A stretch of DNA of 64,000 bases from Nilaparvata lugens (lineage: Eukaryota; Arthropoda; Insecta; Hemiptera; Delphacidae). This document shows, in pieces, positions 23,101 to 34,974 of the stretch. Each line of letters starts with the position of its first letter. The stretch's first letter is position 1. The translations under genes were made by a program, and so were the position numbers. The notes under the pieces were generated by a model. It saw only the letters and a program-made list of their open reading frames with translations, did not search any database and was not told where the DNA came from. The DNA lies in contig NC_052508.1 of assembly GCF_014356525.2 (NCBI RefSeq), positions 47,223,858 to 47,287,857 on the forward strand, in the 5' to 3' direction.

Positions 23101-23605
23101 ATTCATGAGGGCGTACTGCGCTGAAAAACATCAAAGTTGGGTTATATATCTACCATTCCTAGAAGAATGTTTCAACAATTGTATCAATGAGAATACAGGG
23201 TATACACCAGTAGAGGTTATTTTCGGAGAAAGAAATAAAATGTTTATTGAAAAGTTAATAGATTTCCCACCGTCGAATGCTTTAACTCATCCTAACCTAG
23301 ACATCTGTCACATTGTACAACAGAGATTAGAAAGGTCAGCGACCTCACGAAAACATTATCATGATAATAAGTCCAAGCAATGTAAATACAGTGTCGGAGA
23401 TGAAATACTTTTAAAAAGCCATAGGTTATCCAATGCGTTGGAAAAAACTACCAGAAAATTCTTTCATATTTATACTGGACCATACAAAATTGCAGCCGTA
23501 ACTGAACGTAATACAGTTCAGTTGTATGAAGAAAGCAAACCAAATTTAACTTGGTGGGAAAATATTTCTAATCTCAAACTGTATTATCGAGACAATAAGC
23601 GATAA
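20147..23605 (+). pseudogene. pol: Pol polyprotein (PR-RT-RNaseH-IN) with two nonsense codons
   Basis: One frame in phase with gag runs to the stop at 23605, interrupted by TGA at 21305-21307 and at 22490-22492. Aspartic protease: ALIDSGSQ with the catalytic Asp at 20354. Reverse transcriptase: about 21060-21680, with LCLDVRALN, DLSAGY just before the first TGA, FTRLAFGL, and the catalytic box YVDDG at 21473-21487 (most gypsy elements have YLDDI or YIDDI). RNase H: about 21890-22265, with INVDASDYAIG, KKELLSIVE, NTDHKALTF and the terminal QTADFLSR. Integrase: about 22570-23520, with a zinc region (H-x3-H type HERIGH and CDLCQ), catalytic Asp in SADIYG and LSDNAS, Glu in NPVEHRM, and a GPY-type motif YTGPYKI near 23475. 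The first TGA falls where gypsy RTs have a conserved Trp. Integrase is undamaged. Confidence 0.88.
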
Positions 23606-24641
23606 GAAAGTAAACAATAATATTTGGATTCACTGAACCTACCTGTCAACAAATACGTACCCAACAAACGCCAGGCAACCCACTTATTTAGCAGACGAGT
23701 ATTCATTTCGACCAGCATACCTGAAAATAAAGAAAGAACAAATTTAGAAACCATCTTTAACACCATTCTTACTAATGAAACAAGTGAATAAATAACTTCC
23801 AATTTAAAAGCCAGCTTACCGTTGTATATCGTAAAGAGGCATCAAAATGGCGACAGGTGAATAAATAGAAGCCACTCAAACATCCAAGGATCAGCTGTTC
23901 ACTGCGAGAACCAGAATGATCAGTGCCTATTAAATCATCTAAGTTGATACCCCGAATAAAAAAAACTCAAGTGTCATATAAATGTGAATTGTATGTAGAG
24001 ATATTATAAAAATATTATATTATTATTATTTATGTATAAACTAATTGAGAAAATCACTAAAATTATCCGCCAAATGATCCAACCGCATAGTTACCACCAA
24101 AAGCATTAAGCCAAAGTCTCAATGTATCAGATGAATAAGAAGTTCTTGTTAATAAAACTCACCAAAGATTATCCTTTAAAAATATTCATTATATGAAAGC
24201 AAAGCCCGAATTCTGCAAGAGAATGGAATGAAAATGTACAAGTCACTGTTCTATGTCGAGAGAGAAAAAATATTATATTCTGCAAGTCAGAGAATTACCA
24301 GTTTGTTAGGTTGGCAATGATTTTGCACCAACGTTCAAATGTGCTTCTGGCCTGAGGGCGGAGCGTGGGTTAGAAAAAAAAGGTTTATATTGTGTATGGA
24401 GGAGGAGATTTTATTTGTGTATTGTGTGTAGAAGGAGGTTGGCCAATGTAAGGCATATGTATTTGAATTAAATTTATTTATTGTTGTATATGTTGTTGAA
24501 TTGTTAGGAGGTAGAATTCTCAGTAGATTTATTAACAGACTTTGTAACATGTATGATTTCTGATCCAAAACCAACTGGATCATAAAATTTATATTATATT
24601 CTCGAATTGTCGTTTTAAATCAGAAATCAGAGGGCGTATTG
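23606..24641 (+). other. Retrotransposon 3' non-coding segment
   Basis: About 1 kb between pol and the 3' LTR carries no frame resembling an envelope or any other protein. A purine-rich stretch AGAAATCAGAGGG at about 24622-24634, followed by CGTATTG and then the LTR, is the best polypurine-tract candidate, but it is weak and seven bases from the LTR edge. Confidence 0.55.
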
Positions 24642-26925
24642 TGTCACGTGGTAAATTAATACCACCAAATATTTTAAAATGAACCAATGAAATATAATAG
24701 AACTATAAAATTGGAAAGAAGGTTAGACCTAGTCAAAGGATAAATCAACTCAAATCAAGTATTATTAGCGATTAGGAGTAATAGCATTATCAACAATGAT
24801 AAGAAAACATGTATAATTGTGTTTTAATAATTATGAGAACTCATTGGTAAGATCAAAAAATTATAAAGCGGCTTACTTATTATTGGCGGATTACAAAAAA
24901 AAAAATGCATGAACATTGAGGTTAGAATTATTTTGTTTACATTTTGAAAAGAGTTAGTCGATCTTGGATAAATCGATAATTATTAGAATCAATACTGAAC
25001 AAATCAGCTGATTATTCGATCAACCCATATGACAGGTTGAATTATATAAAATTTACTCATAAAGGATATATTATGTATACTAAAGGAAGTCGATGTGTAG
25101 AAATACGAACATCCATTATTTCTGTATAAATATTTATTATAATCTAAAAAAGCATGATAAATCAAGAGTATACAAAACTCATATAAAAACTAAATGTATT
25201 AACATCGCATGTTAGGATTCATTTATGAAATCAATTTAAGATAAACACTCCATACATTTGTATAAAAACTCTTTTTTAGTTAATTTTTTCTATTATAAAG
25301 CCGAGGAAGCCCTGATTCCCAAGGCAACCAATTGCATTGAGTTTATTAAATTGAAGGCCAATCAGAGAGTAGCTTACAGAATTATTCGTGGAAGAGACAA
25401 ATTTTTCTGAAAACCTCCTTCTTCTGGCTTAAGATCCCGACCTGAGAGGATGCATATGGAGTTTAGGGTTCTTTTTTCCTCTTTTTAAAATTTTAAAAAT
25501 TATTAAGCCAAACCCTTTTTTAATGTAAAGTATTTGTATTAAATGTTCAATTATCTGAGAACTCAGTGCTGTCAAAGAGTTCGTAATTTGTAACTATTCC
25601 CCATAAATATATCTTTAATTCGGAAAGGAACTTATAAGAATCTGGATCACGTGTTAGCCCAGCAGTGACGAAAAGGAGCCTACCTAATTAATTATTGGAA
25701 ATAATTAATTCAATCCACGCCACCATCAAGAACTTCAATTCAGTGAGTGATAATTCAAACGAGCTCGTTTTTTCTACGTTCAGTGGGGTAATTAATAAAA
25801 AAGCGCTATTCAAATTAACTTGAATTAAATTAAAAATCACCACGTGTTGAATAATATCACATAGTTCATAAGAACATTTTATAAATTTATTTAATATATG
25901 TAGGAAGCTTACTTCCATGCACAGCCCGAATTCATATAAATCCCTGAGATCTCATGTTTGAATAATAATTTATTAAATATTAATTTTGTTAATTGAACAA
26001 AGTATACCATCTCAAACTTATAGACCGAACAGGTTTTTATTGGCAGAATTTTGTATTGACTGGAAGTATAATATCAGTATTAAATATAATATATTTATGA
26101 ATTTGAAACACACTATTGTGAATATTAGCGAAATCTGTGATAATTACTCAGATTCTAGAAAACATTTATTTAAGTAAATTATAGATATATCGAATATTTT
26201 ATGCACATATTTTTTATGGGAATATATTTTGTGTTTTATGTCAGCATACAAACTCATAGAATTTTTTATTATATCCTAACTCATCTCGTGATATACAGTT
26301 TGAGCTGTTTTAATACCAACAAATCCTCAGCAGCACTTAAAATTGTTGAATCAAATAACATTAATCTTGTTCAGAGCACTCAATATTTATCATCCTTTGA
26401 TGATATTCATTTTATCTGCCAGAACAAGTATATTCAAAAATTATATTAATAAGGTTCCAGTTATATCATATAAGGATCCAGAGAGCTTCAAGAACTGGCG
26501 TTGTAAGTTCTAAGGAATTTTGAAAGGGTATATTGGTGAATACTTGTATTCACGACGAGCGTCTTAAGAATCAACTAAAAACAACTATAGTTGGTCCTTA
26601 TCATTCTCTAGTGGTACATGGTTACTGATAATCAGTCATCAAATATTCTTTTAATTTCCTCACTGGTATTCTTCAAGAACTTCACAGAAGCAGCAGTAAG
26701 AACTATTAATCACAGGTCGTTGAACCTTATGGTGGTTACTTATATTTGTAAAATTCATGTATCTACCACTGAGCTAGAGCTGAGGTTTGAACCCAGTAAT
26801 TTTGCGAGCCGGACGGCCTTAATTTTTTGTGAATTTATTCACAAAAGAGGGAATTTAGCGATTGCTCTTATAAATATCAGAAACATCGTATCATCTGTGA
26901 AGGATTTACAATTAACAACTTCACA
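24642..26925 (+). repeat. 3' LTR of the gypsy-type element
   Basis: This 2,284-bp repeat begins TGTCACGTGG and ends CTTCACA, immediately followed by ATGT and the resumed repeat A. It differs from the 5' LTR by scattered single bases (for example ATCACGCG versus ATCACGTG near 25648) and small indels. A predicted 186-residue frame at 26618-27178 runs out of the LTR into repeat A and is not a gene. Confidence 0.92.
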
Positions 26926-27724
26926 ATGTGCACAAAGTTTCTTCGCTGCACTCAAGAAACCATCATTCCGCACTTGCCTACGGCTTGTGGGTAAACGTTT
27001 CTTTCAGTGCAGAAAAGTGGCAATTTGCACACTAGTTGCAAAAATAACTATTTCCGGCTCTCAATCTTTTCTAGTCCTCGGTCTACGGCCTCGAACTTGC
27101 AAACCGATTTCGAGCCGGAAAAGTCTCATTTTCGGCCCTAGGTGCGAAAAAAGTTCTCCCCACTTGGATGTAGGCTAATGAGCTGGGCTAATGAGTTTTC
27201 GTGCGTCATATGGAGGCCGAAACTGACTGTTTTCTTACCAGGCCGGTAAATTTTTTACGGCCCTAGGGCTGTAAAATAACCTTGAAGTCAGCTGATTCTG
27301 ATTTGATGTGAAGGTGTTCACAAAATAGTTTATGAAACGGAATCAGTTTATGCTTCTAGAATTGAATAAAGTATTTTGCAATAAGATACTATCATTTTAT
27401 TTGGATGGATGAGATACAATTAAGATATCATAAACTATAAAAATTCAATTTTCAGAGTATAATAGAATTTAACCCCAAACCTCATAGTACTGCGTTTATC
27501 ACGAAACCTGGTGGATAATTTTGAAACTACTTGGGCAATATCCATGGTGCTGAACGTTTTTACAAATAATTAATAGTTCATGAAACGGAATCAGTTTATG
27601 CTTCTAGAATTGAATAAAGTATTCTTCAATAATATACTATCATTTTATTTGGATGAATAAAATACAGATAAGATATATATTATAAACTATAAAAATTCAG
27701 ATTTCCAGAGTAGGATAGAACTTC
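26926..27724 (+). repeat. Repeat A, copy 2, right part, with internal duplication
   Basis: Continues repeat A from the retrotransposon's right edge, matching 12144-13722 without the MITE and mariner insertions. It includes about 120 bp absent from copy 1 (CGGCTCTCAATCTTTTCTAG to GGTGCGAAAAAAGTT, 27055-27165). The segment starting GTTTATGAAACGGAATCAGT at 27328 is repeated from 27576, a 248-bp partial tandem duplication. Confidence 0.7.
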
Positions 27725-28062
27725 TAACCTATACTTCCAAAGTCGACGACAACAAGCATTGTTGACGTTGACATTCAGATTGGCCAAATTTCAAGTGTGT
27801 TAAAATAGCTGATCAAAGAACCTTTCATTATTTGTGTTTATCATTCAATGATTAAAACATTTATAATAATATCATGTTATTGCCATTTGAAAGAATAAAA
27901 GAGTATAATCTCAACCTACCACATAATTGAACATAATCTTTTAGGTTATTTAGACAAATTAGAATAAAAACACTGGACAATTTTCTGATATTCAGATTAC
28001 CTTAGATTTGCTAGCTCTATGACCTTCCACTTTTGCTTTTGGAAGTGCTTAATAAACAATTA
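27725..28062. other. Short unrecognised stretch
   Basis: AT-rich, with a small inverted motif around ACAACAAGCATTGTTG near 27750. Nothing else can be supported. Confidence 0.4.
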
Positions 28063-28076
28063 TTCTCATATTATAT

Positions 28077-28119
<43 letters not shown>

Positions 28120-28130
28120 TATATATAGTG
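28063..28130. repeat. (TA)n microsatellite
   Basis: About 65 bp of TA repeats with a few AATAT interruptions, just upstream of the repeat A fragment. Confidence 0.9.
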
Positions 28131-28141
28131 TCTATTTTTCT

Positions 28142-28277
28142 GTGTGGCGAAAAATTTGCACCATGGGCGAAAATGATTTTCTGGCTCTTAATCTTTTCTA
28201 GTCCTCGGCCTATGGCCTCGGACTTGAAAACTGATTTCAAGCCGGAAAAGTCTCATTTTCGGCCCTAGGTGCGAAAT
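28142..28277 (+). repeat. Repeat A core fragment
   Basis: TTAATCTTTTCTAGTCCTCG, GGCCTCGGACTTG, AAGCCGGAAAAGTCTCATTT and CGGCCCTAGGTGCGAAA match the 27055-27165 part of repeat A copy 2 in the same orientation. This is the part missing from copy 1, so it may be a separable unit within the family. Confidence 0.65.
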
Positions 28278-31200
28278 ATACTATTACGGATTAAAATTAA
28301 ATGTGAATTAATAAGATAATTATTGTATTTATTCAAATGCTAATGAATATTCAATCATCATTGAGACAGCTTCCACATTGGATTTCCGAATTTGAATCAA
28401 TTTGCCAAACAAGAAAAAACCGTTCAACAGTCTATAATTTAACTGAAATTGATCGATTTTACGCCTGGATTAGCACAGTTCATCTTTCTGTCCATTGTAA
28501 GTTGAAAATCTGTTGTTCTCGAGAAGTGTTGTCAAAATTTTTTTTTCATGCCACTTTAGGCCCGAATCATATATACAGCCCCCATATTCATTATATACAA
28601 CTTTTGTTACAAAGAATGTTTCCTACGTCAGCTATTAGCCTGGGTAGAGGCCAATAAGAATATCAAGTGTCAGTGATTTCAGGTCGTACCTGGTCATTTC
28701 CCGTGCCTCTAGCATGATCTCACGACTGTTAGAGACCTGGGTAGAGGTAAGGATCACGAAAGATGACCCTACAGCTTGAGGTGAGTTCCGAACTACATTG
28801 AAAATCATTTCCAATGTCACAGTTTTTTTACAGATAATTTTATTGTGAAAGGTGTATCATCGCTAACAATGTTTAAGAAGAGTACGTATCCTCTTACAAT
28901 ACAAACAGTGAGAAGGAAAACGGTTTGGAACAAAAGTATTGATACAATTGGAGAAGAAGGAATATGAGAAGTTTGTGAGCGAGGGAAAACTAGGACAGTG
29001 ACACTGTGGCACATTGGTAGTTTGCAGAGTGTCCGCCCTACAATACGGCTTTCAACTTGCTCTCTGTGTCCCAGTCCTGCAACTGAGAAATGAGCAGTGA
29101 GCACCTATTTACTACATGAAAGAAGAGTTCAATTAATGGCAACAGATAAAATTCAATAATAACAATTCGCTCTTGTCTTACACCATTAACCGACTTTGCT
29201 GCTAGCACAACTCTAGTCGCCATTTTGAGAATGAAATAAAGTGCACTGCTTAGAAGCTGAGTTAGAGCCAATTACCGGTATCTGAAACACCACCCCTTGC
29301 CTGGATGAATGTCCACAATAATTCACACACTTTAAGCTGACACAATCTCATCTAGTTGAATAATGGTAGAGTTTAATTATTGCTGTGATGAAATTTAATT
29401 CTGAGTTTGAAATAGTGGTGGATTAATCAATTTTGCTAGTGCTCATCACCAACACTCGATTTTTGAAATCTTCTTGAGTTGATGAAAGTCTATAACTCTA
29501 TTAGAATCGTATGATACGGTTGCCTTGTGCAGCAATCGAATTAGAAATTTTCTTTCGCTTATAAAGTGAAGGATGGCATGAAAATCATACAGCAGACGGA
29601 ATGGAAACTGAGCCCATGAAAGTATCTCTGTGAAAGACACGTTAAATTATTTTCAGGTCATTGTTAGTTTTTACCAAGAGCAATAAATGGCAAATGTTTC
29701 TGATATTATTGATAGGTTTAGAGTGTCGGTGACAAAGGAAGTAGGTGAATGAAAAAGAAAGAAATACAACGTTGCAAGACGAGTCGCCCATTGTATTTCC
29801 CCAATAAAATGCATGAGCACCACTTAATGAGGTCATAAAAGACGGATGGAAAGAATGGACAGAAATAACAGATGCTAATAAAGTAATAAAATACTTTCAG
29901 GACACGTCATTAAATGTATTCGACAGACGAGATGGCGAAGAGTGCTGGCAGAGCTTCACAAGGGAGCACTAGCATATAGCATATACTATATGTATATGGT
30001 ATATACTATGCATGTGTATGTATGGCATAAGTGGCCATTCCTGTCTGCATGTCAATGAGGTGTGCATTTCCAGTCAATTGTTCTGGCTTGATGCACAACC
30101 TTCAAGGAAATAAAATATCCGCGACCTCTGGGAACACTTAACTTCAACTCCTCTAAGTAAATTTCACCACCGCTTTCTGGAACAAAGAGCAATATGCAGT
30201 GAAGCAGCGGAGGTGTTCCCGTGTGTGGATGATAGTTCTTTGGGGAATTTCTCAATTTTCCAGCGCGTTTTCTTGCATGAGACAGTCTTGAATTTAGTTT
30301 CAAGGATGCACAGTGAGAGCAGGTTAAGATGCAGATTTGAATAGGATTACAGGAAGCCTCTGGGAATCTGTTTCGTTTATAAAATACAAAGTGAAATCCG
30401 AGGAGCCTTCAGATTTTGAATACTGTAGTACCGTGCATTGAAATCTCTTTGTGGTTTTCGATAGGTAACTTGAGCAAGAAACTCGAGATACTCCTCTCTC
30501 CTCTTCTGAACCGGTAATTTATTGTTTTTAGCACTTTCATTTCTGTAATCGATTACCTTGGAAAATTGCTGTAGTTTCGTCGTCATATTTAATAACATTC
30601 TACACTTCCACTGTTGACTAATATTAATTTTATTGAGGAATTACAAATTGAAAACCCCTTAAAAAAACCCTTTTTTGAAAATTGGTAGCTCCGGAACCTA
30701 AAATGGTACAATCCTGCGCGACCACTCAATTTATTGAAAATCTTATTCTCTTCAATTTTGTCAGGAATGATTTTTCTTGAGATACTCAAGGTTCACGAGA
30801 TAAAATGGGAAAATTGAAAAAATTCCGAAATTTTGGTCGTTTTGGGGGTGAAGCCGCCCTCTGGCGTGTCAGCAAATTTTAGATTCGAATTCAGCGCACC
30901 AAAATACATGTAGAACCGTCGAGAAAAATTCTTTCGGGGCTGTTTCCTGAAAAACGACCATTTGACTGGACTATATGTTCAAAATGAAGTACGTACATTG
31001 GATTTTGGATAGTAGTATCATCATTATTATTGTCAATTTTATGATAACTGTGTATTCTCAGATACATAATGATCATTGTTCTTGTGTATCTCGTTTGATT
31101 CATGTACAATGTACAATTTGAATCAAATATCAAAGTTTGCTAATGTGCGTCCATAATAAGAAAGAAGTGATTCTCTTTCAAACAATATCTCCTTCTTGTC

Positions 31201-34200
31201 ACTGAAGGCTGAACTACTGTGAAATGAGACAGTATTCTACCCTGCAATAAATATCATCATTACACTTCATTACTGTATTTGGAAAATCAATCACATTATT
31301 TCAACGATATCTTAATTAAAGAGACGTCCCGATGTCATATTTTGAGGTTGAGCTTAGCATTGGTATCTGCCCCTCTGGCACCACCAGTCAGGCTTACAGA
31401 TGTTTGTACTGGAATCAATGTCAAGCTGATACTCAAAAGCTTGACGTACGAGTAGTGACGACTGTCTGGAAGTACATCAACATCCCTCCTTAGGGCAAAT
31501 ACCAACAAGACTGGAAATAGTGACTAGACACAGTTTTTGCTTCTTCCAGAAACCAGTAGCACCGCCACAACTCCACACATCTTTATCAGAGAGGTGTTTT
31601 TCTCTCTCTCCTTCTTTATTCCTTGTCGCACGACCCTTGCCTTCACATTTTTCACTGTCTTCCTACTCTTTCTCGCTACTCCCACCAATGAAAAAACAAC
31701 GATCTATATCAAGACACAGTGCAATACTAAAATAACACTAATCACTGTCTGGAAAGAAAACAGAAATTAATCAAAAACTAATTCGGCAGTCACTGGCGAC
31801 GCACCAACACGACATGTTCAACCCCAACAAAAATACTAAATTAATTTGAAGCATTCCTGGGAGGCAGCTCACTGAAATAAGTAATATATTCATGCTACAA
31901 TCATTTGTCTCAGTTGTTTATCTTTTTCTGCTGCGATCAACACACCAGTTATTCAATATTCAAATTAAACATTGATACTTCATCACAACAGTAAAATGCG
32001 AAGTAAAAAAATTAATATTTTTTCCAGTTCCATTCCAGTGAAGAATATATTCAATTTGAGAATTTTTGTTGAATTTCTCCCTTTATTTAGAGCTTCCAAG
32101 TTTCTTCCCATACGAGTTGAGGACCAGTATTGAAACCGAAGATGGAGAAGTTAAAATATTGAACTCATGACTATGAGAAGGAATAAGGAAATTATTCAAC
32201 CATTAATAAAAACATGACTTCTACATAATCCAGAAATAAATTGTAATTATACACCAATTCTTCATTTCGTCATAATTTAAGTGGTTTCATATTATATTAT
32301 GGAAATCAGTTTTAACATTATTTTCACCCTATCTAAAACTATAATAAGCTCTTTATTTCTTAAAATTTAATTTCCAAACCTCACTCCCAACAAATTGAAG
32401 GAGATCAAAATGGTTGCTTAGCCCCAAATGTTTGCCCCATCATTCGTTGAATATTGTATTAGCTCTTGATGGCAGACTGACTGGATGATATTATTTGAGC
32501 GTTGTACGGTACTGCTACAGATAGGGCAGCGTTGAGTACACAACATTATATTAAATGTAAATAAGAGACAAGATTTACTGTCATAGAGGAAAATGTAGCC
32601 GGTTACCTGAGCTTGTCCTCGTGCAATGAACTCGGCGTTCTGAACGATTTTCGATATCGGTAAACAAGTTCGTCTGAATAGAGAAGCAGAGGTAGCCTTT
32701 GCCGATATTAGATTAAAGGTTTCATTTTCTCATTTCTGCAAGTGGAACACGCTGATCGGCTGAACCCCTCTGTATCCCGACCCCCCTTCCTGGGGGACCT
32801 AAGCGCAAAGTAACAACCTGACTGGCAAGCTTATTGAATTTGCCTCAGCTCACCATACCTCTCGATTCCATTATGATTACAACACACCGACTACTGTGGT
32901 CGTGGTCGTGGTCGTGGACGTGGTGCATACCACACAAATAGAAAAACAAGTTTGTCTCCCCGCTGCAAAAATACATATCTCTTCCTTGAATTATTATTGA
33001 ATATTCACTAGAACTGTTTACCGATCGTGATTGTTTTCTGCTTGAACGATATTTTTGTGTTCTAGGGGAAAAATTTGTTTTCCGCAAACGGATATCCCTA
33101 ATCTGAAACAATAAAGCTGGATTTTTATGGGTTTTTTAACTCATACCGCTACTACTACCACTGATAATATTTATTTATTCGAACATGTACACTATTTTTA
33201 TACCTCAGTCACGGCATAACAGTCTAATAACATCAAACCAAACGGCTTCTAACAATCCATACCAACAGTCTAAATCTGTAATCTCTTATAAAAAAATCTA
33301 TATCATAGTCCTAAATCCTAAATCTATTTTTAGTTACGTGTCATATTATTTCTGAACCAACAGCTTACACAAATCCGAAAACAAAAAAAATGTATTGTTG
33401 TTTTCAATAAAATCCATAAAGAAGCTGCTCAGTGATCATTATGTATTCATTCATAGAAATTATCATGAAGCATATCTATAGCCTACATGAAAAAATGAAA
33501 GCATGATCATTGATGAACTGTGAACCATAAGAACAATAAATACAATTCCAAGAACTAAAAGCGACCCACGCAGTTACATGGGAAAACATCCGGGAGCCTC
33601 AATCGGAGTTTTGCTCTTTGAGCCTGGCAAATAATAGAAAATGGTAAATTAGAAGAAAAGTTGTACCTAACTAACAGTGATGTTTGTAACTCAAGTAAAT
33701 GATAAAAATTTGTTATTCTCTTAACGAATCTGTTCCTCTTGAGATTCATCGCTAATTTCCGTAATCATCGTTAATCTGATGATTGCCCCTCCGGCAAAAA
33801 CAACCCTAACTCTCCATTCAGAATGGAGGGAATCCATCGAAATGTTTGTCCATGTTTTGTGCAATATTACGCCAACAAGAAACAGCGCATAACCAAACTT
33901 TCCAACATCCCAGTTCAGCAGGCTTGAGTTATACAACTTCGAAAGTTATAGAGGAACTACGCAACTTTCAAACAAAACTATACGTACTTTATTATTATAT
34001 ACGAAGCAAGCAGCTAGAATCGATCGGTACTGGATAGTTCAAACTGGGGAGGAATGCGCTCGAGCGCTTCCAATGTAAACAAAAGACTTGCTTCAACTGC
34101 TAGATAAGTACATCGTGCTCAGCTCAAGTAACAACTACGCTAGTGTATTATAACTGTAGACAAAACAACAATCTGCTTGTAAAAGAAGAGCAGCTCAGCT

Positions 34201-34709
34201 GAACCCTTTGCATATTAATAACGACCCCCCTTTTTGAACCTAGCTGCACATCGTGGATATTAATATTTCAGAGCAAAGTTCGTCACAGAAACTATTTAAA
34301 ATTGAAAAGACTAGCAACAGCGAAGGGCTGCATTCACCAGACTCCAACTATTCTTTACGAAGTTTGTTACATATATATAGAACAGTTAATATATACAAGA
34401 ATAGTTGAAAAAGCATTTCAAGTTACAGCATTGTGGCATAGTAGGATGTTGAGGTATCATTCAATAGTTAGTTATACCACCTTGTTTTTCAACTGTTAAA
34501 GCATTTCAAATTGAAGGCTAGAAGTTACTTGTTACCTAGCAGAACAAGCATCGTATCACTTGATCAGATTCACTCGTAAGGATTGGATGCATTAAAATGT
34601 CATCTGGTATATCTAGTATTTGCCAAGTTAATTCGGAGAACTGAGATGAGGTGAAATCCAAAATATGAATTCCGTTCAATTATAGTTTGATAAATCATTC
34701 TCAGGTGAC
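28278..34709. other. 6.4 kb without a recognised gene
   Basis: Many short open frames occur (60-106 codons) but none carries a domain I recognise and no exon chain with plausible splice sites emerges. Small features are a symmetrical TATA/ATAC-rich block at about 29970-30025, a tract of about four GTGGTC/GTGGAC hexamers at 32896-32925, and a C-rich/G-rich palindromic patch at 32785-32800. If a host gene crosses this window, this is the largest space for its introns. Confidence 0.4.
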
Positions 34710-34865
34710 TTTTCTAGGAACAATTATTTGGTTGTTTCTAATTTTTATATCATAAACCTACTTTGTTCCAAATTTCGTGAGAATCATTAGAACTGTCTTC
34801 GAGATCCGGTGACATACATAATAGACATATAAACAGAAATTGCTCGTTTGATAGTATAGGATAGG
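34710..34865 (+). repeat. RTE-type LINE tail remnant
   Basis: The phrases CCAAATTTCGTGAGAATCAT, CGAGATCCGGTGACATACAT and AACAGAAATTGCTCGTTTGA followed by ATAGTATAGGATAG resemble the ends of RTE-clade LINEs, which read 'fails to match if ... formulaic tail' across many arthropods. Only one copy lies in this window, so the call rests on resemblance to remembered families. Confidence 0.45.
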
Positions 34866-34974
34866 AAGTATCCATGGTCCGAGTAAAATTAGTTAACTGC
34901 TGCGCAGGAGGTTTTGAATTCCATCAAATATAGGTACAGCTTTAGTATTGAGTGTGAAATTCTCAATACAGCAA

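Larger units (their letters stand above)
15158..26925 (+). mobile_element. Ty3/gypsy-type LTR retrotransposon, 11.8 kb
   Basis: Two long direct repeats (15158-17444 and 24642-26925), each beginning TGTCACGTGG and ending CTTCACA, bound a primer-binding-site-like sequence, a gag-pol region and a 3' non-coding segment. The flanks carry a 4-bp target duplication, ACGT on the left (15154-15157) and ATGT on the right (26926-26929); the uninterrupted site in repeat A copy 1 reads ACGT (12144-12147), so the right copy has had a C-to-T change. The domain order protease, reverse transcriptase, RNase H, integrase places it in Ty3/gypsy. No envelope gene is seen. LTRs of about 2.28 kb are unusual for gypsy elements; Ulysses of Drosophila virilis is a known case with LTRs of about 2.1 kb. 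LTR similarity of about 99% by eye makes this a fairly recent insertion. Confidence 0.93.

Noticed and set aside
23606..24641. Envelope gene of the retrotransposon
   Set aside because: The 1-kb segment after pol has no open frame of useful length and no signal peptide or membrane anchor.
28337..28657. 106-codon frame after the repeat A core
   Set aside because: Composition is ordinary, and no domain or homologous pattern could be recognised.
33555..33936. Overlapping minus-strand frames as a small gene
   Set aside because: Different frames, no motif, and no splice signals that join them.
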